The translations under genes were made by a program, and so were the position numbers. 10,052 bases of DNA from Baffinella frigidus (Eukaryota; Cryptophyceae; Cryptomonadales; Baffinellaceae), in contig MU646964.1 in assembly GCA_026770585.1 (NCBI GenBank), positions 2,562 to 12,613 of the forward strand, in the 5' to 3' direction. Below are positions 5,469 to 9,826 of this stretch, piece by piece (positions within the stretch are counted from its first letter, which is position 1; each line of letters begins with the position of its first letter). The notes beneath the pieces were generated by a model. The model had not been told where the DNA came from. It saw only the letters and a list, made by a program, of their open reading frames with translations, and did no database searches.

Positions 5469-5618
5469 CCACACAGCGGGCTACGAAGGGATAATCCACC
5501 GACTTTCCGTTACCTTACCCGTAGGAACCCCCCTATGTCCCTACGGGTTGCCTACTGTAGGGTCCTAGGTCTTATCGCTTAGGGGTTATTAAAAAAAAAC
5601 TCGAAGTCCGCTGTGTGG
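5469..5618 (+). mobile_element. TIR element, 150 bp (CCACACAGCGG family)
   Basis: The left end CCACACAGCGGGCTACGAAG and the complement of the right end, CCACACAGCGGACTTCGAG, form good TIRs. The core has ATCCACCGACTTTCCGTTAC, GTAGGAACCCCC, CTACTGTAGGG and TAGGTCTTATCGCTTAGGGG, as in the elements at 1987-2148 and (inverted) 8354-8440, then an A-run. It lies exactly between the two EKESIESPIYG copies, and a further element follows the second copy. Confidence 0.8.
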
Positions 5619-5624
5619 GACGCA

Positions 5625-5696
5625 AAGGAATCGATCGAGTCGCCGATCTACGGGAAAGATGGCACCATTGTCAAAAACTCCGTCGGTCAGGCCCCC
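5625..5696 (+). pseudogene. second copy of exon block KESIESPIYGKDG
   Basis: Twenty-four codons are identical in protein to 5395-5466 and nearly identical in DNA. The acceptor CCCGCAG is replaced by element end plus GACGCAAAGG, so this copy is probably not spliced. Unit length (exon copy plus element) is about 230 bases, suggesting a tandem duplication that included part of the element. Confidence 0.55.
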
Positions 5697-5698
5697 TC

Positions 5699-5872
5699 CC
5701 ACACAGCGGGCCACGAAGGGAGTTTCGGTGGATCTGAAGGGCCACGTGTTTTCGTATCTTTATGTGAAAACACGTGGCCCTTCAGATCAATTTCGCGAAA
5801 TTGTCGAAAAAGACCCTACACATTTAAAAGGACGCAGACAGAATTAAAAAAAACGTAGCCCTGTTCGTGTCC
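5699..5872 (+). mobile_element. TIR element, 174 bp, with 22-bp perfect hairpin
   Basis: The left end is CCACACAGCGGGCCACGAAG. The right end AACGTAGCCCTGTTCGTGTCC is a decayed complement of it, preceded by an A-run as in the element at 5469-5618. The centre is a perfect 22-base inverted repeat with the arm GATCTGAAGGGCCACGTG plus TTTT (5731-5752, 5767-5788) around a 14-base loop. It is followed by CCCTACACATTTAAAAGG, shared with three other elements whose hairpin arms are quite different. Confidence 0.75.
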
Positions 5873-5932
5873 GGGTGCGGCGACGCTGTTCCATTTCTCA
5901 ATTGAACCCCCGGGGAGTTGTACAAGTGCTCA

Positions 5933-6056
5933 GTGTGTAGTAATTTTCATATATTTGGTCACGTATCTACACGCTTTCCGTGTCGACACGTGACCAACTC
6001 CATACAAAACGCCTACAATCGATATTTAAAAAGGGTGCCCTGGTGGCCTCGTGTGG
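5933..6056 (+). mobile_element. TIR element, left end not found, GGTCACG hairpin
   Basis: The right end GGTGGCCTCGTGTGG is the complement of CCACACGAGGCCACC, matching the left TIR of 3721-3903. Inside are TGTGTAGTAATTTT, an inverted repeat TTGGTCACGTATCTACACG/CGTGTCGACACGTGACCAA (5955-5997, a few mismatches), and CCTACAATCGATATTTAAAA, all in the same order as in the elements at 3721-3903 and 6247-6457. The left TIR is missing or too diverged to see. Confidence 0.6.
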
Positions 6057-6116
6057 TCGATCGTGGTTTTGCGGGTGGCCAGAAACGAGAAACAGCGCTT
6101 CGCGGTCCCCGCCCTG

Positions 6117-6119
<3 letters not shown>
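6057..6119 (+). CDS. possible exon fragment IVVLRVARNEKQRF
   Basis: The frame SIVVLRVARNEKQRFAVPAL is open between the right end of a TIR element and the CT tract. GTGGCCAGAAACGAG here resembles GCGGCAAGAAACGAG at 6223-6237, so RVARNE and RAARNE may be two copies of one segment. GCG/GTCCCC could be a donor at about 6103. Family unknown; weak. Confidence 0.28.
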
Positions 6120-6166
<47 letters not shown>

Positions 6167-6170
6167 CTCT
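6118..6170 (+). repeat. (CT)n microsatellite
   Basis: A CT run is followed by TTTCTTTCTCTG and a C/T-rich stretch ending in CCCGTCTAG at 6213. The whole looks like the 3' end of an intron. Confidence 0.92.
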
Positions 6171-6213
6171 GCATCCTTCCCTCCTCTCCGTTCCCGCCCT
6201 CCATCCCGTCTAG

Positions 6214-6246
6214 GAGCACAGGGCGGCAAGAAACGAGTGCGTCCAC
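6214..6246 (+). CDS. exon-like fragment, first half, interrupted by a TIR element
   Basis: After the acceptor TCCCGTCTAG, the frame reads EHRAARNECVH and then meets a TIR element. The same 12 bases, GAGTGCGTCCAC, are repeated on the far side of the element (6452-6463), where the frame continues GADEGVAFPESCK. Joined across the element, the reading frame is open. This suggests an exon split by insertion. The protein is not recognised. Confidence 0.35.
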
Positions 6247-6457
6247 CCACTCGAGGCTAAAAATGTGACCATTTTCAAAGTTTCAACTTTACAAGTCTTT
6301 TAGAAGTGGACCGCTGTGTAGTACTTTCCACACACATATCACGTTTGGTCACGCTAATGGAGGAATTCCTCCAGTAACGTGACCAATCCCCGCCCGTGAC
6401 TGGTACAAATGGTTACAACCCTACATTTAAAATGCTCCCCTCTCAAGCCTCGAGTGC
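6247..6457 (+). mobile_element. TIR element inserted in an exon-like block, with target-site-like repeat
   Basis: The left end CCACTCGAGGCT pairs with the right end AGCCTCGAGTGC. The sequence GAGTGCGTCCAC lies on both sides (6235-6246 and 6452-6463); because it overlaps the TIR, the true target duplication could be 6 to 12 bases. Inside are CTGTGTAGTACTTT, a 42-base near-perfect palindrome TTGGTCACG...CGTGACCAA centred on GGAATTCC (6345-6386), and CCCTACATTTAAAATG. Duplications of 9-11 bases are typical of Mutator-like elements, but no transposase is here. Confidence 0.7.
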
Positions 6458-6463
6458 GTCCAC

Positions 6464-6502
6464 GGGGCTGACGAAGGGGTTGCCTTTCCGGAGAGCTGCA
6501 AG
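6464..6502 (+). CDS. exon-like fragment, second half (GADEGVAFPESCK)
   Basis: Thirteen codons continue the frame of 6214-6246 once the intervening element is removed. The coding-like stretch ends where the AGTTGAC tandem repeat begins; the frame meets a stop soon after, at about 6525. No donor is clear at the junction. The call rests on the continuous frame and flanking duplication only. Confidence 0.3.
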
Positions 6503-6652
6503 TTGACTTTCGGAGCTGAAAGTTGACTTTCGGAGCTGAAAGTTGATTTTGGCGGTCAACTGAAAGTTGACTTTGGCGGTCAACTGAAAGTTGACTATGG
6601 CGGTCAACTGAAAGTTGACTTTGGCGGCCAACTAAAAGTTGACTTTTGGCAG
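6501..6652 (+). repeat. AGTTGAC tandem repeat switching from 20- to 24-bp unit
   Basis: Two 20-base units AGTTGACTTTCGGAGCTGAA (6501-6540) are followed by four 24-base units (6541-6564, 6565-6588, 6589-6612, 6613-6636) and a partial one. Each 24-base unit is AGTTGACTTTGGCGG joined to TCAACTGAA, so it contains its own AGTTGAC/GTCAACT hairpin. In the + frame from 6527 the units read KVDFGGQL; three of the four changes among units are silent and one is F to Y. The AAAGTTGAC...GTCAACTTT theme is shared with the dispersed hairpins at 4537-4991 and 9090-9330. Confidence 0.9.
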
Positions 6653-6729
6653 GGGAGCGGTGCACGATCACGTTCAGCATCACGTTTGACCTCCTCGCTA
6701 AGTCCGGTGCGCGCCACCATCCTGGGAGG
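6653..6729 (+). CDS. exon-like block TITFSITFDLLAKSGAR
   Basis: After CTTTTGGCAG the frame reads ERCTITFSITFDLLAKSGAR and HHPG, ending near GGGAGG/GTGCGAG. Related copies at 7108-7158 (TIVTLDLLAKSGARHYP) and 7359-7400 (TIITSDLLAESGPR) support that this is a repeated unit of meaning and not chance. Alternating hydrophobic residues look like a beta strand followed by a turn. The family is unknown; it could be the start of a C2-like fold, given the exon at 4408, but this is speculation. Confidence 0.42.
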
Positions 6730-6813
6730 GTGCGAGGGGTGAGGGGTGAGGGGGGGGGGGGTGAGGGCAGAGGGCAGAGAGGGGGAAAGGCAGAGCTGAG
6801 AGGGGAGAGGATC
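6727..6813 (+). repeat. G-rich purine tract
   Basis: GGGTGCGAGGGGTGAGGGG repeats run into a stretch of 10 or more G, then GGCAGAG and GGGGAAAGG. Four or more G-runs on one strand could form a G-quadruplex. It immediately follows the putative donor of the previous exon. Another GAGGGGAGAGGGGAG patch lies at about 7020-7040. Confidence 0.7.
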
Positions 6814-6837
6814 TACTGGCAAGCCCCAGGGGAAGTG

Positions 6838-6877
6838 TCAAAAAGTTCGCGACACTCTGGTGTCGCATACTTTTGAG
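6838..6877. repeat. hairpin TCAAAAAGTTCGCGACAC
   Basis: The perfect core GCGACAC-TCTG-GTGTCGC is extended by TCAAAAAGTTC/ATACTTTTGA with mismatches. There is no terminator-like T-run, and it probably belongs to the element remnant that follows. Confidence 0.65.
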
Positions 6878-6910
6878 CCATTTTCTCCTCAAAAGGCAAT
6901 TTTCACCCCA

Positions 6911-6992
6911 AGGACGTGACCAAAATTCGTCAAAAGGTAACCTACAAGTAATTTTAGTGTCGTGTCCAAGAATTTTGAGACTTCCTGTGTGG
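6911..6992 (+). mobile_element. remnant of a GGTCACG-type TIR element
   Basis: GGACGTGACCAAAATTCGTC, AAAAGG and CTACAAGTAATTTTAGT echo the 3' half of the hairpin elements. CTTCCTGTGTGG at 6981-6992 resembles a right TIR end. The order is disturbed and there is no clear left end. Confidence 0.35.
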
Positions 6993-7041
6993 CTTTGCAG
7001 TAGATAGAGAGGAGAGGTGCGAGGGGAGAGGGGAGAAGGGA

Positions 7042-7160
7042 CCTAACCCCTAACCCCCAAACCATACACCCTGCACCCTAAACCCTCTAATCAAAGGTTT
7101 TTCCTGTACAATCGTCACGTTGGACCTCCTCGCTAAGTCCGGTGCGCGCCACTACCCTAA
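7042..7160 (+). repeat. direct repeat unit: telomere-like words plus LLAKSGAR block, copy 1
   Basis: CCCCTAACCC, CAAACCATACACCCT, CACCCTAA, CCCTCTAATCA(A/G)AGGT, GTACAATC, GACCT and GCT(A/G)AGTCCGGT occur in order here and again at 7298-7400. A TIR element (7161-7298) sits between the copies. The telomere-like words lie upstream of the coding-like part in both. Confidence 0.8.
7108..7158 (+). pseudogene. copy of exon block TIVTLDLLAKSGARHYP
   Basis: Seventeen codons match the block at 6653-6729. Upstream is TTTTTCCTGTACA in place of a clean acceptor, and after ARHYP the frame runs directly into a TIR element. It is probably an unspliced duplicate, though the frame is intact. Confidence 0.45.
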
Positions 7161-7298
7161 CCACACGGTGGACTACGAACCTTTCATCAAAAGTCAACTT
7201 GCCTCGATGCAATTATCTTCAAGGATTTTCTGGTGCAATTTGGTCACGTAACACCCTGAATTCCAGCCCCAACGAAACCTTCGTAGCCCACCGTGTAG
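7161..7298 (+). mobile_element. TIR element, 138 bp (CCACACGGTGG variant)
   Basis: Left CCACACGGTGGACTACGAAC and the complement of the right end, CTACACGGTGGGCTACGAAG, both continue to TTTC and agree at about 21 of 25 positions. TTTGGTCACGTAACACC lies inside. The flanks ACCCTAA (left) and CCCCTAA (right) might be a target duplication, but telomere-like sequence makes this ambiguous. The TIR is a variant of the CCACACAGCGGGCTACGAAG ends at 5469 and 5699. Confidence 0.7.
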
Positions 7299-7400
7299 CC
7301 CCTAACCCACAAACCATACACCCTACACCCTAACCCTCTAATCAGAGGTGCGCCCGGTACAATCATCACTTCTGACCTTCTCGCTGAGTCCGGTCCGCGC
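7298..7400 (+). repeat. direct repeat unit, copy 2
   Basis: This is the second copy of 7042-7150, about 85% similar by eye. Its coding-like end is at 7359-7400, and a long telomere-like array starts directly after it at 7401. Confidence 0.8.
7359..7400 (+). pseudogene. decayed copy of exon block, TIITSDLLAESGPR
   Basis: Fourteen codons align with TIVTLDLLAKSGAR with four changes. The frame then enters (CCCTAAA)-like repeats. It is the most diverged of the three copies. Confidence 0.45.
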
Positions 7401-7653
7401 CTAAACCCTAAACCCTGCGCCATACACCCTACACCCCACACCCTACACCCCACACCCTACACCCCACACCCTACACCCTACACCATACGACCTACACCCT
7501 ACACCCTACACCCTACACCCTACACCCTACACCCTACACCCTACACCCTACACCCTATTCCCTACACCCCACACCCCACACCCTACACCCCACACCCTAC
7601 ACCCTACACCATAAACCCTAAATCCTAAAACTCCCCTGAACCCTCAACCCTCA
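7401..7653 (+). repeat. long degenerate telomere-like array (CCCTACA)n
   Basis: It starts with CTAAACCCTAAACCCTGCG, then more than 20 units of CCCTACA, CCCCACA and CCCTATT, and ends with CCTAAATCCTAAAACTCCCC and CCCTCAACCC. The dominant unit CCCTACA differs from CCCTAAA by one base and is locally very uniform, so it expanded as a satellite after leaving telomerase control. Minus-strand frames here read GVGCRVW-type repeats and are not genes. Confidence 0.9.
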
Positions 7654-7665
7654 ACGTTTTTTCAG

Positions 7666-7792
7666 TGATGGACGCGGGGGTCCTCGGGGCGGCGTACCAC
7701 GGTCGGCGAGGACGCGCTGAGCTTCGTGTCCAACTTCGACGAAGGGCAGCACCTCATCGTCCCTCGGGTCGGCGAGGACGCGCTGAGCTTCT
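7666..7792 (+). pseudogene. frameshifted copy of exon block MDAG.LGAAY
   Basis: After an acceptor CGTTTTTTCAG the frame reads MDAGVLGAAY. One extra base follows (TACCACGGTCGG against TACGTGGTCGGG), which shifts the frame, although the DNA continues to match through GAGGACGCGCTGAGCTTCG and CTCATCGTCC. Bases 7763-7792 then repeat TCGGCGAGGACGCGCTGAGC a second time in tandem. The intact copy is at 7969-8066. The good acceptor shows the duplication included intron sequence or arose at the splice border. Confidence 0.6.
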
Positions 7793-7888
7793 AACTCCTA
7801 CCTCCTAACCCCCAACACGTTTATCATGAACGCGGTGTACACCCTGAACTCTTGTGTTCCATCTAACACTCAAACCCTATGGATTTTC

Positions 7889-7958
7889 GGTGGATAATCC
7901 ACCGACTTTCCGATACCTTATCCACCGACTTTCCGTTACCTTACCCGTAGGAACCCCC
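7889..7958 (+). mobile_element. fragment of a CCACACAGCGG-family element with 23-bp tandem duplication
   Basis: ATCCACCGACTTTCCGTTAC, CTTACCCGTAGGAACCCCC matches the left-centre of the element at 5469-5618. A 23-base piece (TCCACCGACTTTCCG plus ATACCTTA or TTACCTTA) is present twice, at 7898-7920 and 7921-7943. Element similarity stops 10 bases before the exon at 7969, so the intron end may be element-derived. Confidence 0.6.
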
Positions 7959-7968
7959 TTGTGTGCAG

Positions 7969-8066
7969 TGATGGACGCGGGGATCCTTGGGGCGGCCTAC
8001 GTGGTCGGGGAGGACGCGCTGAGCTTCGTGTCCAACTTCGACGAAGGGCAGCACCTCATCGTCCAG
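7969..8066 (+). CDS. exon-like block MDAGILGAAY...GQHLIVQ (intact copy)
   Basis: This is the cleanest exon in the window: CTTGTGTGCAG before, GTCCAG/GTCTGT after, 98 bases. From the ATG it reads MDAGILGAAYVVGEDALSFV, then SNFDEGQHLIVQ. A frameshifted copy lies at 7666-7792 and a 12-codon remnant at 8309-8344. I do not recognise the family. Strong GC3 and the clean borders set it apart from its AT-richer surroundings. The following intron would begin with GTCTGTTGCGGAGG and contain the GA/GT microsatellite. Confidence 0.58.
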
Positions 8067-8129
8067 GTCTGTTGCGGAGGATGTTTGCTGATCCGAGAGA
8101 GAGTTATTGATGTGCACAACGACATTAAC

Positions 8130-8219
8130 GAGAGAGAGAGAGTGTGTGGGTGGGTGAGAGAGAGAGAGAGTGAGTGTGTGTGTGAGAGAGAGAGTGTGTG
8201 TGTGTGAGAGAGAGAGCGC
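8130..8219 (+). repeat. (GA)n/(GT)n compound microsatellite
   Basis: Alternating GA and GT runs lie just downstream of the donor at 8067. The minus-strand frames read SLSHTHTLSL and are low-complexity artefacts. Confidence 0.93.
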
Positions 8220-8241
8220 GCCGTGTTGATACCAATACGGC
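8220..8241. repeat. 22-bp near palindrome GCCGTGTTGATACCAATACGGC, copy 1 (shown as GCCGTGTTG...CAATACGGC)
   Basis: It ends the first GA/GT microsatellite. A homologous copy (GCCGTAGTG...CAACACGGC) ends the second GA/GT tract at 8660-8681, and an inverted-oriented version (GCCGTGGTGGTATCACTGC) precedes that tract at 8470-8488. Repeated association with purine microsatellites suggests they were copied together. Confidence 0.7.
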
Positions 8242-8308
8242 GGCGAGCTGTGAACATGCCTAAAGCAGTACAAGTGTCATGCTCGGTGCAAACACCGTGG
8301 GGGGGGGG

Positions 8309-8344
8309 GACGCGGTCAGCTTCGTGTCCAACTTCCACGAAGGC
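8309..8344 (+). pseudogene. 12-codon remnant of MDAG exon block (DAVSFVSNFHEG)
   Basis: GACGCGGTCAGCTTCGTGTC and CAACTTCCACGAAGG match the middle of 7969-8066 (DALSFVSNFDEG). A run of about ten G precedes it and a reverse-oriented TIR element follows it. Confidence 0.55.
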
Positions 8345-8353
8345 CATTGCATT

Positions 8354-8440
8354 CCACACAGCGGACTTCGAAGGGATTTTGAGCAACCCCTAAGCGATAA
8401 GACCTAGGGCCCTACGGTTGGCGATCCGTAGGGGTATGGG
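8354..8440 (-). mobile_element. truncated CCACACAGCGG-family element, reversed
   Basis: CCACACAGCGGACTTCGAAG, then AACCCCTAAGCGATAAGACC, TAGGGCCCTACGG and ATCCGTAGGGG are the complement of the right half of 5469-5618. The far TIR is missing, so the element is truncated near 8440. Confidence 0.7.
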
Positions 8441-8469
8441 AGGTATGTTGCAGAGGCTGTTGACTCGAC

Positions 8470-8488
8470 GCCGTGGTGGTATCACTGC
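8470..8488. repeat. inverted copy of the GCCGT/ACGGC palindrome motif
   Basis: GCCGTGGTGGTATCACTGC is the near complement of the motif at 8660-8681, so the pair encloses the microsatellite at 8523-8631 like short terminal inverted repeats. Confidence 0.55.
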
Positions 8489-8522
8489 ATTAGAGAGACG
8501 GAGAGTTGTTCATGCTGACGCA

Positions 8523-8523
8523 C

Positions 8524-8554
<31 letters not shown>

Positions 8555-8631
8555 CAAGAGAAAGTGTGTGTTTTGTGTGTGTGTGTGTGTGTGTGCGTGC
8601 GTGCGTGAGAGAGAGATACAGAGAGCAAGAG
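8523..8631 (+). repeat. (GA)n/(GT)n compound microsatellite
   Basis: GA runs, then GT/GTGC runs, then GA again. Frames across it read ERERES or LSLSLS and are not genes. Confidence 0.93.
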
Positions 8632-8659
8632 CCGGCATGATACCAGCATAAGAGAGAGA

Positions 8660-8681
8660 GCCGTAGTGATACCAACACGGC
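8660..8681. repeat. 22-bp near palindrome, copy 2
   Basis: GCCGTAGTGATACCAACACGG plus C is homologous to 8220-8241. It overlaps the open frame DTNTAYKPLGWLAEHC, so part of that frame may be repeat and not coding. Confidence 0.65.
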
Positions 8682-8766
8682 CTACAAACCTCTGGGGTGG
8701 CTGGCGGAGCACTGTGGGGTGAAGGCGGCGACCGATGTGCCGAAGCAAGTCCCGAGCGGCCTGTCC
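8668..8766 (+). CDS. exon-like block WLAEHCGVKAATDVPK, variant copy
   Basis: The frame reads DTNTAYKPLGWLAEHCGVKA, then ATDVPKQVPSGLS, aligning with 8912-9006 from AEHC to GLS and diverging after it. Here the block continues upstream as KPLGWL, without the acceptor seen in the second copy, so it may be a fused or longer version. After GLS the DNA reads TCACTCTCAACC instead of TTCTCGCCCATC. Family unknown. Confidence 0.42.
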
Positions 8767-8782
8767 TCACTCTCAACCTCAC

Positions 8783-8809
8783 GCACTGTGCTCAGGCGGA
8801 GCACAGTGC
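8783..8809. repeat. perfect 11-bp hairpin GCACTGTGCTC
   Basis: GCACTGTGCTC and GAGCACAGTGC are separated by five bases. The right arm contains CAGGCGGAGCAC, the first bases of the exon block at 8911 with its acceptor, so the hairpin may have formed from a duplicated exon start. Confidence 0.65.
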
Positions 8810-8911
8810 ATAATACCTCCAGTGCATAAATGGCGCCAGTGTCGTACGGTCCAAATGGCGCATGGTCGCGGGTCCCGTGTTTCCGTCTTACGGTCGCCCC
8901 TGGGATCGCAG

Positions 8912-9006
8912 GCGGAGCACTGTGGAGTGAAGGCGGCGACCGACGTGCCGAAGATAGTCCCGAGAGGCCTGTCCTTCTCGCCCATCAAGTGGCTCGACCC
9001 CCTTAG
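8912..9006 (+). CDS. exon-like block AEHCGVKAATDVPK...SPIKWLDPL (intact copy)
   Basis: This is bounded by TGGGATCGCAG and CTTAG/GTCTTC. Its 31 codons plus two bases read AEHCGVKAATDVPKIVPRGL, then SFSPIKWLDPL. Four other copies exist: 8668-8766 (diverged 3' end), 9181-9248, 9502-9709 (split by a foldback) and 9827-9876 (with a stop). The SFSPI(K/Q)WLDPL part and its donor are best kept. Five copies within 1.3 kb, all on one strand, with mostly silent or conservative change, support a real coding origin. I do not recognise the protein family. Confidence 0.57.
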
Positions 9007-9089
9007 GTCTTCCCGACACTCCTCAAGCCTTGTCTCGGTCTATTTGGGCGCGCCGATTCTGTGAGCCCGGTGGCTTTGGAGCAGTTGAC

Positions 9090-9140
9090 GGTTGACGGAT
9101 TTGTACCGCGGACCCAGAACGTCAACTTGAGAATAGTCGG
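9090..9140 (+). repeat. GTTGAC hairpin repeat, copy d
   Basis: GGTTGACGGATTTGTACCGCG and GTCAACTTGAGAATAGTCGG match copies a to c. GACCCAGAACGTCAACTT also recurs 38 bases later, as CCAGAACGTCAACTTGGG with ATAGTCGG (9155-9178), a partial copy e. Confidence 0.78.
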
Positions 9141-9180
9141 TGACCGAGGTGCCAGAACGTCAACTTGGGAATAGTCGGTG

Positions 9181-9248
9181 GCCAAGGTGCTGAAGCTCGT
9201 GCCGGAAGGCCTGTCCTTCTCGCCCATCCAGTGGCTCGATCCCCTTAG
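9181..9248 (+). CDS. exon-like block, partial copy KVLKLVPEGLSFSPIQWLDPL
   Basis: The frame reads AKVLKLVPEGLSFSPIQWLD, then PL, ending CTTAG/GTCTTC as in 8912-9006. The start AEHCGVKAATDVP is replaced by repeat e (GTCGGTGGCCAAGGTG), so the acceptor is lost. Changes against the intact copy (I to L, R to E, K to Q) leave the frame open. Confidence 0.48.
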
Positions 9249-9270
9249 GTCTTCCCTCGTTCCTTTTCCG

Positions 9271-9330
9271 CTCCAAAGTCGACGGGGGTGTACCGCGAAC
9301 CCAGCATGGCAACTTGAGGATAGGCTGTCG
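9271..9330 (+). repeat. GTTGAC hairpin repeat, copy f
   Basis: TTCCGCTC before and AAAGTCGACGG, TGTACCGCG, CCCAGCATGGCAACTTGAGG inside match copies a to c, with arm mutations that weaken pairing. It again lies shortly after an exon donor (9249). Confidence 0.72.
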
Positions 9331-9353
9331 ACCCGAGTGAGGTCGTCCTGTCT

Positions 9354-9501
9354 TATCTCAGAAAACGAGATCTAAAACTCATTTTCTTAAGTCAATTCCC
9401 CTATGAATTTGTCAACTTGTGCGGAGAGTAAGGAATAAGTTGACGAATGTGTGGAGGGATTGACTTAAGAAAACGAGTTTTAGAACTCGTTTTCTGAGAT
9501 A
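9354..9501. mobile_element. foldback with 65-bp arms
   Basis: Bases 9354-9418 and 9437-9501 are inverted complements with about ten mismatches. Arms start TATCTCAGAAAACGAG and contain TTTTCTTAAGTCAAT and TTGTCAACTT. The loop is 18 bases. It directly abuts the split exon copy starting ATGTCCTTCTCGCCC at 9502. The preceding GTCCTGTCT resembles GGCCTGTCC of the exon block, so it may also have inserted within a copy of that block. Confidence 0.75.
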
Positions 9502-9709
9502 ATGTCCTTCTCGCCCATCATGTTAATAGTGCAACGGCCTGAAAATGGGGTAGTTAGGCCTACGGCATTGCCTAGGACCTCCTACCGTAGGCCGAGACTT
9601 TTTGGTCCTAGGATCCCTTGGCCTACGGTAGGAGGTCCTAGGCCATGCCGTAGGCCTAACTACCCCATTTTCAGGACGTTAGCCTATGAAAGTGGCTCGA
9701 CCCTCTCAG
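9502..9709 (+). pseudogene. copy of SFSPIKWLDPL exon block split by a foldback element
   Basis: Bases 9502-9520 read SFSPI(K), then 170 bases of foldback, and 9691-9709 read on with AGTGGCTCGACC and CTCTCAG/GT. Without the insert the sequence is the same as in 8912-9006 and 9846-9870 except for point changes. The donor-like CTCAG/GTCAC is kept. Confidence 0.7.
9521..9690. mobile_element. foldback element with 56-bp arms, inserted in an exon copy
   Basis: Bases 9538-9593 and 9620-9675 are inverted complements with one mismatch, around a 26-base loop. Arms run CCTGAAAATGGGG to CTACCGTAGGCC and carry CCTACGG and CCTAGGACC motifs seen in the TIR elements. GCCCATCA on the left and GCCTATGA on the right of the insert agree at 6 of 8 positions and may be a worn target duplication. 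High arm identity implies a recent origin or gene conversion between arms. Confidence 0.8.
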
Positions 9710-9745
9710 GTCACAACCGTTACTTTCTGCAACACAGGGTTTCTT

Positions 9746-9810
9746 GTTTTTTGAGACACGTGCAACTCTGGAGTTGTGTCTCACACCTCGAGAGTTGGAC
9801 GTCTCAAAAC
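9746..9810. repeat. inverted repeat GTTTTGAGAC...GTCTCAAAAC
   Basis: TTTTTTGAGACACGTGCAACTCT and AGAGTTGGACGTCTCAAAAC (each word under two helical turns) pair across 9746-9810, and an inner CAACTCTGGAGTTG palindrome and GAGTTGTGTCTCACACCTCG add alternative folds. It lies between two copies of the SPIKWLDPL block. Confidence 0.65.
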
Positions 9811-9826
9811 AAAAGAAGCAGCGTTC

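Noticed and set aside
5469-5872. TIR elements considered as introners that carry splice sites
   Set aside because: The left end CCACACAG offers AG and not GT, the wrong polarity for an intron inserted in the + strand exons; flanking exon copies are duplicated and not split.
5918-6268. Overlapping frames with SLSLSLS or ERERER runs
   Set aside because: The length comes from the CT repeat being open in all frames; only the short stretch at 6057-6119 has non-repetitive, possibly coding, residues.
7854-8386. Longer plus- and minus-strand frames extending past the exon at 7969-8066
   Set aside because: The plus frame beyond 8066 runs through the putative donor into the GA/GT microsatellite; the minus frames are SHTHTLSL-type repeat translation.
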